Source of the DNA: CAZWEZ01 sp964632795
GTDB lineage: Bacteria; Pseudomonadota; Alphaproteobacteria; Rhodospirillales; 2-02-FULL-58-16
Length of the DNA stretch: 45,822 bases
Direction: 5' to 3'
Assembly (NCBI GenBank): GCA_964632795.1
Contig: CAZWEZ010000019.1
Coordinates: forward strand, 1 to 45,822
Shown here: one piece after another, positions 24,582 through 31,929 of the stretch
Numbering within the stretch: the stretch's first letter is position 1
Layout: each line of letters starts with the position of its first letter
Notes under the pieces: generated by a model
What the model saw: only the letters and a program-made list of their open reading frames with translations
Databases searched by the model: none
Told to the model about the DNA's origin: nothing
Translations under genes and position numbers: made by a program

Positions 24582-26011
24582 GGGTCCCTCTCCGGCGGCC
24601 GGCGGCCGGCCCACGGCCGGGCCCGCTCGAGTTGCCCGGCGAGGCGGAACAGGGTCGCCTCGTCGCCGTAGCGGGCGGTCGCCTGGACGCCGATCGGCAG
24701 GCCGTCGGCGGTCCACTGCAGCGGCAGCGAGACCGCCGGCAGCCCGGTGGCGTTGGCGATCAGGGTGAAGCCGGTGAACTCGCCCAGCCGGGCGATGTGC
24801 ACATCGCGCGTCTCGGGCGTGTAGTCGAAGTAGCCCAGAGGCACCGGCGGCCGGGCCAGGGTCGGCGTCAGCCAGACGTCGTGGTCGTCGAACAGGCGGG
24901 CGAAGTCGCGGCCGATCCGCTGCAGGTCCTGGAGCGCCAGCAGGTAGTCGCCGCCGCTCTGCTTCAGGCCGTTGCGGTACATCCGCCAGGTCAGCGGCTC
25001 GAAGCACTCCTCCCTCGCCTGGCGCCCGGTGCGCCGCGCCCAATCCCCGATGACCCAGCACAGATAGCCGGTCAGCACGGCGCCGAAGGCCTTGAACAGC
25101 CGTTCGCCGTCAAGCGCCGGCGCCCCTTCCGCGACGTCGTGGCCCAGCTCCTCGCACAGCCGGGCCGCCGAGACGGCGGCGGCGGCGCACTCCGGATGCG
25201 CCGCCTCCCCGGTCAGCGGGATCGTCGCCAGGGCGATCCGCAGGCGTCCCGGGTCGCGCCCCGCCTCCTCGGCGTAGGGTCGCTCGGGCGGCGCCGGCCA
25301 ATACGGCTCGCCCGGCGCCGGACCGGCGGTGGCATCGAGGATCGCCGCGCTGTCGCGCACCGAGCGGGTCACCACGTGCTCGCAGATGATGCCGCCGGCG
25401 ATGTCGCCGTATCCGGGGGCCAGGGAGTTGCGGCCCCGGGTCGGCTTGAGGCCGACCAGGCCGCAACACGAGGCCGGGATGCGGATCGAGCCGCCGCCGT
25501 CGTTGGCGTGCGCCGCCGCCACCATGCCCGAGGCCACGGCCGCCGCCGAGCCGCCGCTGGAGCCGCCGGTGCCCATGCTGGTGTCCCATGGATTGCGGGT
25601 CGGGCCGAAGTGCCTCGGCTCGGCGGTGGTCACCAGGCCGAACTCCGAGGTGTTGGTCTTGCCCAGCACGATCAGGCCCGCCCGCCTGTAGCGGCGCACC
25701 AGCTCGCTGTCGTGGGGCGAGACGTAGTGGCCGGCGAGGAAGGCGGAGCCGTCCGATAGCGGCGTCCCGGCGCATTCCGCCACCAGGTCCTTGAGCAGGA
25801 ACGGCACCCCGGCGAAGGGCGCCGGCGCCGGCACGGCGGTGGCCGCCGCGTCGCGCGCCTGCTCGTACAGCGGCGTGACGACGGCGTTGAGCCGCGGGTT
25901 CAGGCGCTCGATGCGGGCGATTGCCCCCTCCACCAGCTCGCCGGGCGTGACCTCCTTGCGGCGCACCAGCTCGGCGAGCGCCGTGGCATCGAGGAAGGCA
26001 AGGTCGTCCAT
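24578..26011 (-). CDS. amidase (amidase signature family)
   Basis: This is an amidase-signature hydrolase, 477 aa, cleaving a carboxamide to acid plus ammonia. The Ser-cisSer-Lys triad sits in VPFLLKDL (Lys), GGSSGGSAAAVASG (cis-Ser) and DGGGSIRIPASCCGLVG (nucleophile). The ATG at 26011 follows an AAGGA site 7 bases away, better than the ATG five codons upstream. The CoA-transferase gene overlaps its stop. The amidase next to a molybdenum hydroxylase and a CoA ligase would suit degradation of a nitrogen-containing ring or amide compound, but this is only inferred from neighbours. Confidence 0.9.
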   Translation of the reverse strand: MDDLAFLDATALAELVRRKEVTPGELVEGAIARIERLNPRLNAVVTPLYEQARDAAATAVPAPAPFAGVPFLLKDLVAECAGTPLSDGSAFLAGHYVSPHDSELVRRYRRAGLIVLGKTNTSEFGLVTTAEPRHFGPTRNPWDTSMGTGGSSGGSAAAVASGMVAAAHANDGGGSIRIPASCCGLVGLKPTRGRNSLAPGYGDIAGGIICEHVVTRSVRDSAAILDATAGPAPGEPYWPAPPERPYAEEAGRDPGRLRIALATIPLTGEAAHPECAAAAVSAARLCEELGHDVAEGAPALDGERLFKAFGAVLTGYLCWVIGDWARRTGRQAREECFEPLTWRMYRNGLKQSGGDYLLALQDLQRIGRDFARLFDDHDVWLTPTLARPPVPLGYFDYTPETRDVHIARLGEFTGFTLIANATGLPAVSLPLQWTADGLPIGVQATARYGDEATLFRLAGQLERARPWAGRRPPERDP

Positions 26012-26148
26012 GGATCGGTCCTTCAAGGCAAAAAAAAGTCGTCATGGGGTCGCCACCATACCCCGACCGGCGGGCTTTGGGGGCAAAATCACCCGGTCAA
26101 ATTGACCGAATATGGTCGGAAAGTGCTCTAGCCAACACCGGTCATGGC

Positions 26149-27405
26149 CTACCCCCACCGCAGGTCCAGGGTGCGGTGCGCAGTCGGCTCGACGCGGGTT
26201 CCGAACCTGCGGCCTTCACGGTTGAACATGTCGCGGAGCCAGAGGGCCTCGGCCCCGGAAGCGCGCTGGAGACGGAAATTGCGTATGCGCAACGGGACCA
26301 TCTCGAGGCGCTCGAGGCGGCCGCTCCGGGGCCTCACGGTGAGCAAGTACATGAGCGGCAGGTCGTCCCGATACGCCTCGTGTCCCGCGATCCCCTCGTA
26401 GTCGTTGATGAAGTCGCCGCAACCGTAGAGGACCGGCCGGCCTCGAAGGACCTCGATGCCCTTGGCGTGGTGCGAGGAATGACCGTGCACGATATCGACC
26501 CCCGCCTCCTCGATCAGCCCACGGGCGAATTCGCGTTGGCGGTCCGGCACCTCGTAGCCCCAGTTCCCTCCCCAGTGGATGGAGGCGACGACGATGTCGC
26601 CGGGTCTCCGCACGGAGGCGACGCGCCGCGAAATACGGCGCACCCTTTCGGCTGACAGGTCGGGCAGGAAGGCCAGCCCGGGCCGGTCCTCCGCCGCCGC
26701 CCACGAGGGGGGGACGCCGCTCGACGGCACCGCGAAGGCGAAGACGAGGACCCGCCCCTTGCCGGGGCCGTCGAGGATCGCCGGTGCCTCGGCCCGGCGG
26801 AGGTCGGGGCCGACGCCGGCGTATTTTATTTGCGCCCCGTCCAGAGTCTCCAGGGTCTCGGCCAGCCCCGCCTGCCCCCAATCGAGGACGTGGTTGTTGG
26901 CCAGCGTACAGCAATCGATGGCCGCCGCGCTCAGGCAGGGGACGTTGTCGGGGCTCATCTTGTAGTTGATGCCCTTGGGCAGGGGCTCGGTGGCGCGGGT
27001 CACGGCGGTCTCGAGATTGACGATCCTGAGATCGGGGCCGACGCGGGCCAATTCGTCCAAGGCGTCGCCCCAGATATAGGAGAAGTCCACCGGCCGGGGG
27101 ATGGGGCCGTTGGCCCGCTCGGCCAGCTCCACGTAGTCCAGGGCCGAGGTCACGTAGGGCTCGTAGAGGCGGGGATCGGCGGGTTGGGGCAGCACCTGGT
27201 CGATGCCGCGGCCCGTCATGACGTCGCCGCACAGGAACAGGGTGATGGCGTCGTCCCCCGTGGCGCGCGCCGAGTCTCGGCCAGGTGAGGCAGCCGGGGT
27301 TCCGCCTGTCGGGTTGCGGGTCGTCGTCAGGGCGAGCATGGCAATCCCGGCGCCCTTGAGCAATCGCCGCCTGCCGAGCCGACGCCATTTTCCCGTCACG
27401 GTCAT
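26149..27405 (-). CDS. CapA-family metallophosphatase-like protein with Tat signal
   Basis: This is a CapA/PgsA-type protein, 418 aa (poly-gamma-glutamate synthesis accessory family, calcineurin-like fold). The N-terminus carries a twin-arginine-like signal (RRLGRRRLLKGAGIAMLAL), so export through Tat is likely. Motifs are FLCGDVMTGRGID, RIVNLETAVTR, LANNHVLDWGQAG, SIHWGGNWGYEV and VHGHSSHHAKGIEV, matching the family's metal-site order. The ATG at 27405 starts the signal. No other capsule or polyglutamate genes are nearby, so the substrate is unknown. Confidence 0.87.
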   Translation of the reverse strand: MTVTGKWRRLGRRRLLKGAGIAMLALTTTRNPTGGTPAASPGRDSARATGDDAITLFLCGDVMTGRGIDQVLPQPADPRLYEPYVTSALDYVELAERANGPIPRPVDFSYIWGDALDELARVGPDLRIVNLETAVTRATEPLPKGINYKMSPDNVPCLSAAAIDCCTLANNHVLDWGQAGLAETLETLDGAQIKYAGVGPDLRRAEAPAILDGPGKGRVLVFAFAVPSSGVPPSWAAAEDRPGLAFLPDLSAERVRRISRRVASVRRPGDIVVASIHWGGNWGYEVPDRQREFARGLIEEAGVDIVHGHSSHHAKGIEVLRGRPVLYGCGDFINDYEGIAGHEAYRDDLPLMYLLTVRPRSGRLERLEMVPLRIRNFRLQRASGAEALWLRDMFNREGRRFGTRVEPTAHRTLDLRWG

Positions 27406-27552
27406 GATGGGCGCCTCTTTCCCGAACCGATAAGGATAGCACGCCATGGAGAAAACAGCGGAACCCGCTTCAGGGAAAGGGGGGGCCTCCCCCCGGCCCG
27501 GTCCCATGTGATAATATTGAGCCGGGTCTTCTCGGGCAGAGAGAGGTGGTGC

Positions 27553-27615
27553 ATGACAATCACCAACACCCGCTTCGGGGCCATTACCATCGACGGGTAA
27601 ACCTACGACCACGAT
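27553..27615 (+). pseudogene. truncated Mth938-domain (DUF498) gene with nonsense codon
   Basis: The frame from ATG at 27553 reads MTITNTRFGAITIDG, then TAA, then TYDHD before similarity is lost. The same pattern occurs in the intact relative in this window (MVITSYEFGRIVIDGSSYSS, 36049 leftward). AAA to TAA at the expected Lys would explain the stop, and everything beyond about residue 21 is missing. It is a dead second copy in the 575-base gene-poor stretch 27406-27980. Confidence 0.65.
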
Positions 27616-27762
27616 CACCGCCGCCCCCTTGCCCCCCTCCCGCGCCCAAGACGGTGGCGGTAACGGAAGCTCCTTTCGGGGAGTCGTATCCAAACCACGC
27701 CATCAGGCGTCCATGAACGTCCTATAGTAGCGGCCCATGCGGGTTGGCTTTAGAGCATTTCA

Positions 27763-27790
27763 GGATTGATCGCGCTCACGCGATCAATCC
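27763..27790. repeat. perfect stem-loop SL1
   Basis: GGATTGATCGCG pairs with CGCGATCAATCC around CTCA: a 12-bp perfect stem with 4-nt loop. It is the first of three consecutive hairpins in the gene-poor region. The GAGCATTTCAGG just before it looks like the edge of a dispersed alphaproteobacterial repeat, though I cannot confirm copies here. Confidence 0.6.
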
Positions 27791-27831
27791 GCGTTCAAAC
27801 GCCACGCAGGCTTACGCCCGCTGACGCGGCG

Positions 27832-27853
27832 GATTGCGGCTTTTGCCGCAATC
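27832..27853. repeat. perfect stem-loop SL2
   Basis: GATTGCGGC pairs with GCCGCAATC around TTTT: a 9-bp stem that ends exactly where the 62-bp arm of the next palindrome begins. Confidence 0.6.
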
Positions 27854-27982
27854 AGGGCGTATCGGGATATTGGCGACTGAATAAATGGTGACTGTATATA
27901 GTTTATTGGCGGTGGCTAACCCACCGCCAATAAACTATATACAGTCACCATTTATTCAGTCGCCAATATCCCGATACGCCCT
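27854..27982. repeat. large palindromic element, copy 1 (62-bp perfect arms)
   Basis: Arms 27854-27915 and 27921-27982 are perfect reverse complements around a 5-nt loop (CTAAC). The inner part (27886-27950) shares 19-bp terminal repeats TGGTGACTGTATATAGTTT with copy 2 at 41052-41117. The outer 32 bp of each arm is unique to this site yet still palindromic. The right edge overlaps the stop codon of the small gene at 27981. It is probably a MITE-like or fold-back element; the order of T- and A-rich runs does not suit an intrinsic terminator. Confidence 0.85.
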
Positions 27983-28226
27983 AACCCTTGGCGGCGGACC
28001 TGGCGAGGGAGGATTCGCCTTTTTTGCGTTGGGCGCGGGTGACCTTGAGCTGGGCCAGCAGCGACTTCTTCTGCTTGCCGCCCTTGGCGTCGCCGATCTT
28101 CTTCTTGAGCGCGGATTCGTTCTTCTTCAGCTTTTTGAGGATCTTCTCGAGGGCGTTCTTCTTCTTTTTCCGGTTGTCGAGGTCAAGGATGTCGCGCAGG
28201 GCCTTGACGATGTTCTTGGTCTTCAT
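27981..28226 (-). CDS. small lysine-rich protein coupled to the Na/Pi cotransporter
   Basis: I do not recognise this 81-aa protein. It is strongly basic, with KKKKNALEKILKKLKKNE and LKKKIGDAKGGKQKKSLL stretches, mostly predicted helix with heptad-like spacing, and no membrane segment or cysteine. The ATG at 28226 overlaps the stop of the Na/Pi cotransporter gene (ATGA), so the two are probably co-translated. That suggests a cytoplasmic partner or nucleic-acid or polyphosphate-binding role; none of these is shown. Its stop codon lies at the edge of the 62-bp palindrome. Confidence 0.7.
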   Translation of the reverse strand: MKTKNIVKALRDILDLDNRKKKKNALEKILKKLKKNESALKKKIGDAKGGKQKKSLLAQLKVTRAQRKKGESSLARSAAKG

Positions 28227-30034
28227 GCGGCTTCCTCCGTGCTCAGTCTGATCTCCTCGAGTTCTTCCTCGGTCAGGGCGATGGTTCTCTCGGCCTCCTT
28301 GGAGGCCACGTCGTGGGCCCCGAACAGCGCCTTGCCGACCTCGGCCAGGCGCCACACCACGTCACGCGCGTAGCCCAGGTCGTTCATCAGCGAGGTGCCC
28401 ATGGTGGCGGTGATCCGGCCCTCGCGGATCAGCTTGTCCATGGCCCCGGTGGCGACCGCGTTGTCCTCGTCGGCGGCCACCTTGAAGGAGTCCAGGGCCA
28501 GCACGTCGCGGTCCTCCTCGTCGCTTTCCCCGAGCACGTGGATGCGGCGCATGATGCTTGCGAGCTCGACCCTGATCGCGTTGTACTGGTCGCGGATATC
28601 CTGATTGTCGGACGCGATGTAGGTCGAGACGTTGTCGCGCATCAGCTTGATGTCCTTGACGCAGATGGCGATCCCGTGACAGGCGTCGCGGAGCTCGAAC
28701 AGGACGTCGGCGTAGTCCGGGGGAAGCTGGGTCTGGGCCGTGCTGACGAAATCCAGGATGGCGGCGTACAGCGACTTGACCTTGTAGGTGTAGACGCGGT
28801 CGAGGTCGAAGTCGATGACCACGCGGTTGGCGGCGACGTGCGCCTCCAGGTCCTGCTCCGAAAAGATGACCGAGCGGCGCAGGTTGAGGCCGTGGGCCAG
28901 GATCTCGAGCGCGTTGTCGTAAAGGTGCAGGGTCTCCTGGCGGACCGCCCCCAGCAGGGTCTCGGGGAAATCGCAGGCCGACTCGTTGAGGTACTTGGGC
29001 TGGGTCATCTCGTCGAGGGATTTGGGGATGGCGCGCTGGAGGAAGGTCACCAGCCAGGGAACCAGGGGCACCATCACGGCGACGCCGATGACGTTGAACA
29101 CGGTGTGGAACACGGCCAGCTTCAGGGTGTAGTCGTCGGCGGCGATGCCGACCCTGGCCGAGATGACGTCCACCATCCACACGAGCTGGGAAATGAGGGC
29201 GATGGCGATGGCCCCGGTGACGACGTTGAAGATCAGGTGCGCCGCGGCCAGCCGCTTGCCCTGGTAGTTGGAGCTCATCGAGCCGATGATGGCGGTGATG
29301 GTGGTCCCGACGTTGGCCCCGATGGCCAGCGCCAGGGCGTTCTCATAGGTGATCTGGCCCGCCGCCAGGGCGGTGATGATCAGCACCAGGGTGGCGTGGC
29401 TGGACTGCATGATGACGGTCGCCGCCATGCCGATCAGGGTGAAGACGATCAGCCCTGCGAACCCGGGCATGGCGTACGCGGCGAGGTCGATGGTGTCGCG
29501 GAAGGCCTCGAAGCCCTCCTTCATGTAGTGGATGCCCAGGAACAGGAACCCCAGGCCGGCCAGCACGTAGCCGATCCCCTTGAGGTTCTTGACCTTCTGG
29601 AAGACCAGGATGATGCCGAACACCAGCATCGGCATGGCGTAGGCCGAGATCTTGACCTTGAGGCCGAAGCCGGCGACCAGCCAGGCCCCGGTGGTGGTGC
29701 CGAGGTTGGCCCCGAAGATGATGCCGATCCCCGAATTCAGCCAGATCAGGCCGGCGCTGAGGAACGAGATGGTGATCACCGAGACCAGCGAGGAGGACTG
29801 CATGATGGTGGTGGCGACGACGCCGAACGAGATCGCCTTCCACAGGCGGTCCGTGGTCCGCTTGAGCAGCCGTTCGAGCATCCCGCCGGTGAAGGAGCGG
29901 AAGCCTTCCTCGAGGAACAGCATGCCGAACAGGAAAATGGCGATGCCGGCCGCGATCTCCTTGACGTTGGGGCTGACCCAAAAGCCGTAGGCGAGGATCA
30001 CGAAGATGACCGGCAACAGGATCCGCCGCAGCAT
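28223..30034 (-). CDS. Na/Pi cotransporter family protein with PhoU-like domain
   Basis: This is a NptA/YjbB-type sodium:phosphate cotransporter, 603 aa. The membrane half holds two inverted Na/Pi repeats, each with the QSS signature (TTIMQSSSLVSVITI and TVIMQSSHATLVLII) and a GANLGTT/GANVGTT motif. The C-terminal half (from about residue 340) is a cytoplasmic helical PhoU-like domain. The ATG at 30034 follows an AGGGGAG site 7 bases away. The gene is followed by the small lysine-rich gene in translational overlap. It most likely moves phosphate, perhaps outward as suggested for YjbB. No Pho box was evident upstream. Confidence 0.93.
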   Translation of the reverse strand: MLRRILLPVIFVILAYGFWVSPNVKEIAAGIAIFLFGMLFLEEGFRSFTGGMLERLLKRTTDRLWKAISFGVVATTIMQSSSLVSVITISFLSAGLIWLNSGIGIIFGANLGTTTGAWLVAGFGLKVKISAYAMPMLVFGIILVFQKVKNLKGIGYVLAGLGFLFLGIHYMKEGFEAFRDTIDLAAYAMPGFAGLIVFTLIGMAATVIMQSSHATLVLIITALAAGQITYENALALAIGANVGTTITAIIGSMSSNYQGKRLAAAHLIFNVVTGAIAIALISQLVWMVDVISARVGIAADDYTLKLAVFHTVFNVIGVAVMVPLVPWLVTFLQRAIPKSLDEMTQPKYLNESACDFPETLLGAVRQETLHLYDNALEILAHGLNLRRSVIFSEQDLEAHVAANRVVIDFDLDRVYTYKVKSLYAAILDFVSTAQTQLPPDYADVLFELRDACHGIAICVKDIKLMRDNVSTYIASDNQDIRDQYNAIRVELASIMRRIHVLGESDEEDRDVLALDSFKVAADEDNAVATGAMDKLIREGRITATMGTSLMNDLGYARDVVWRLAEVGKALFGAHDVASKEAERTIALTEEELEEIRLSTEEAA

Positions 30035-30283
30035 GGTCTGGCTCCCCTCGAGCAAATCGAGAATATCCGGGCTTAATACTGTCCTCTACTCGGGAGGAAC
30101 GAACCCAAGGAAAAAAATATCGTAATGCGTTTGGCCATGGGGAAACAAGCCTCATTCAGCGCCGGGCGATCGGCCACCGCCCGCCCTTGGTCCAGGGGGG
30201 ACGGCACCGGCGCGACGATGGGTTTGTGCATTCCGCGGCAATCTTCGGGTCGGGAACAAGGACCGGCGGAATTACGCCATGTA

Positions 30284-30685
30284 TCAGTCCTTGGCGCCGC
30301 GCCCGCTCCCGGGGTCCCTGAAATAGCTGTCGGTGCCGTCGATCCAGTCCTGGCGGGGCGGGGTGAAGAAGTCGAGGGCGACGGTATCCTCGAGCGCCGT
30401 CACCTCATGGGGAACGTCGGGGGGGATGACCAGGGTTTCGCCGGGGTGGGCGATCCTGACGTCCTCCAGGTCCTCGCCGAGGCGGAATTCGAGCTTGCCC
30501 GAGATGGTGGTGCTGATCTGCTCGTTGTCATGGCGGTGCTTGGGGACCAGCGCCCCCTTGGCGAGGAGGATCTGGGCGATCGTCGCCATGGTGCCGGTGA
30601 CGTAGCGCCGGGCGACGCCCTCGGCCAGGTCCTCCCGGGGCATATCCTCCCATCTTGTCAGTCGAGCCTCGGTAGGTGGTGACAC
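30284..30685 (-). CDS. cupin-domain protein
   Basis: This is a small single-domain cupin, 133 aa. The metal motif 1 reads KHRHDNEQISTTISGKLEF (His, His, Glu) and motif 2 PGETLVIPPDVPHEV with the final His. A GTG start at 30685 is chosen because a GGGAGG site sits 5 bases before it; the upstream open frame is not cupin-like. A regulatory or enzymatic role is open. It stands alone, with the Arg-rich membrane gene 47 bases upstream and a roughly 250-base gap (30035-30283) to the Na/Pi gene, in which I see no clear feature. Confidence 0.8.
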   Translation of the reverse strand: MSPPTEARLTRWEDMPREDLAEGVARRYVTGTMATIAQILLAKGALVPKHRHDNEQISTTISGKLEFRLGEDLEDVRIAHPGETLVIPPDVPHEVTALEDTVALDFFTPPRQDWIDGTDSYFRDPGSGRGAKD

Positions 30686-30732
30686 GGGATACCTCCCTTG
30701 CAGTGGTGGCTTGGAACGGAAGCGGCGAGTCC

Positions 30733-31257
30733 TCAGCCGCCCCGGTCCCGATGGTAGAGGAAGAAGCCGATGACGAGAATCGGGAAGACGATCAGCGGGA
30801 AGACGATGGCGGCGACGATGGGTTCCATGTCGGCGATCATGCGTCCGAACCGCTTCATCCCCCCCCATATTCCGTAGACGATGGAGCCGAAGCGGGTCCC
30901 GCTTCCCAGTTCGTACAACAGCCAGGCGACGCCGGTGGAAAAGAAGATGGCGAGGACCACCAGCAGATGGCGGATCAGGCGGGACAGGGCCTCGCTCGGC
31001 GGCGCCTCGAAGGCCGGCGCCTGGGCTTGTTCGGCGCGGCGTTCCACGCCCGAGCGGCGGTCTTCTCCCGCGCGGCGGCCCTCTTCGGAGCGCCGTTCGA
31101 CGTGGGAACGATGGTCCTCGCCCCCCCCGTTGCCGATCACCTGGCGGCGGTCGACGCCGGAGCGCCGGAAGCCGCCGCCGAAACGCCGTTCGCGGTGAGC
31201 GCGCCGCACCGATTTACGGGGCTGGGCGTGGTCGGATGCCGGCGGCTCTTCTTGCAA
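30733..31257 (-). CDS. membrane protein with arginine-rich repeats
   Basis: I do not recognise this 174-aa protein. The first half is a cytoplasmic-looking segment of imperfect Arg repeats (RRSGVDRRQ, HVERRSEEGRRAG, EDRRSGVERRAEQ). The second half has two hydrophobic helices (HLLVVLAIFFSTGVAWLLYE and PIVAAIVFPLIVFPILVIGF) and a short basic tail. A TTG start at 31257 is proposed because AAGGGGG lies 5 bases before it and it follows the MORN gene by 14 bases. The pair is probably an operon. The RRSGVDRR motif also occurs in other bacterial membrane and signalling proteins, but no function is assigned. Confidence 0.6.
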   Translation of the reverse strand: MQEEPPASDHAQPRKSVRRAHRERRFGGGFRRSGVDRRQVIGNGGGEDHRSHVERRSEEGRRAGEDRRSGVERRAEQAQAPAFEAPPSEALSRLIRHLLVVLAIFFSTGVAWLLYELGSGTRFGSIVYGIWGGMKRFGRMIADMEPIVAAIVFPLIVFPILVIGFFLYHRDRGG

Positions 31258-31271
31258 GGCGTCCCCCTTGT

Positions 31272-31853
31272 CTATGACATCCGGTCGAGCCAGACCGTCC
31301 TGCCGTCGCGGTGTTCGCAGGGAAGCCACCGTCCGTCGGCGTTGCGGCAGCTCCCCATGCCGTGGGCCTTCCCGTTGTCGAAGGAGCCGTAGAACCCGAA
31401 GCCGTCGGCGAACAGGTGGACGCCGTGGCCCTGGGGCCTGCCGTCCTTCCACTCGCCGACGAAGCTGTCGCCGTTGGCCAGCCACGAGATCCCGGGGCCG
31501 GAAAGTTTCCCCTCGACCCAGTATCCCTCGTAAATATCGCCGTTGGAAAGCACGAATACCCCGTATCCGTTGGGATTGTTGGAGCTGTACTCACCTTCGT
31601 ATATGGCGCCGTCGGCCAGCGAATACACGCCATTCCCGTGGGCCTGGCCGTGCTTCCACTGGCCCGAGTAGCGGTCGCCGTTGGCGAACGTCTGGACGCC
31701 GAATCCGTGGCGCTTGCCGTTCAGGTAGCCGCCCTGGTACGCGGCCTCCTGGCCGCCGTCGCGGCGCTCGGCAATCCAGGCGCTCCCCTGGCCGGCGCCG
31801 ATGCCCAGCATCGACGCCATCAGGGCCGCCACCACGATCTTCCTTGCCGTCAT
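31272..31853 (-). CDS. exported MORN-repeat protein
   Basis: This is a protein of 193 aa with an N-terminal signal peptide (MTARKIVVAALMASMLGIGA) followed by about six MORN repeats, for example YQGGYLNGKRHGFGVQTFAN, YSGQWKHGQAHGNGVYSLAD and YEGEYSSNNPNGYGVFVLSN. MORN repeats form extended beta-hairpin arrays that bind membranes or partners. The mature protein is likely periplasmic. A C-terminal pair of cysteines (GSCRNADGRWLPCEH) could form a disulfide. It is followed within 14 bases by the Arg-rich membrane protein, so the two may act together at the envelope; that is inference. Confidence 0.8.
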   Translation of the reverse strand: MTARKIVVAALMASMLGIGAGQGSAWIAERRDGGQEAAYQGGYLNGKRHGFGVQTFANGDRYSGQWKHGQAHGNGVYSLADGAIYEGEYSSNNPNGYGVFVLSNGDIYEGYWVEGKLSGPGISWLANGDSFVGEWKDGRPQGHGVHLFADGFGFYGSFDNGKAHGMGSCRNADGRWLPCEHRDGRTVWLDRMS

Positions 31854-31929
31854 GCGAGAACCTTCCGCTCGTGTCCCCCGGTGGTCCGCGATTCGTCGGC
31901 TAGGTTGTCACGGATACGTTAAGTTTCTG

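Noticed and set aside
27763..27982. Possible CRISPR-like array
   Set aside because: The hairpins are not regularly spaced direct repeats and no spacers or cas genes are present.
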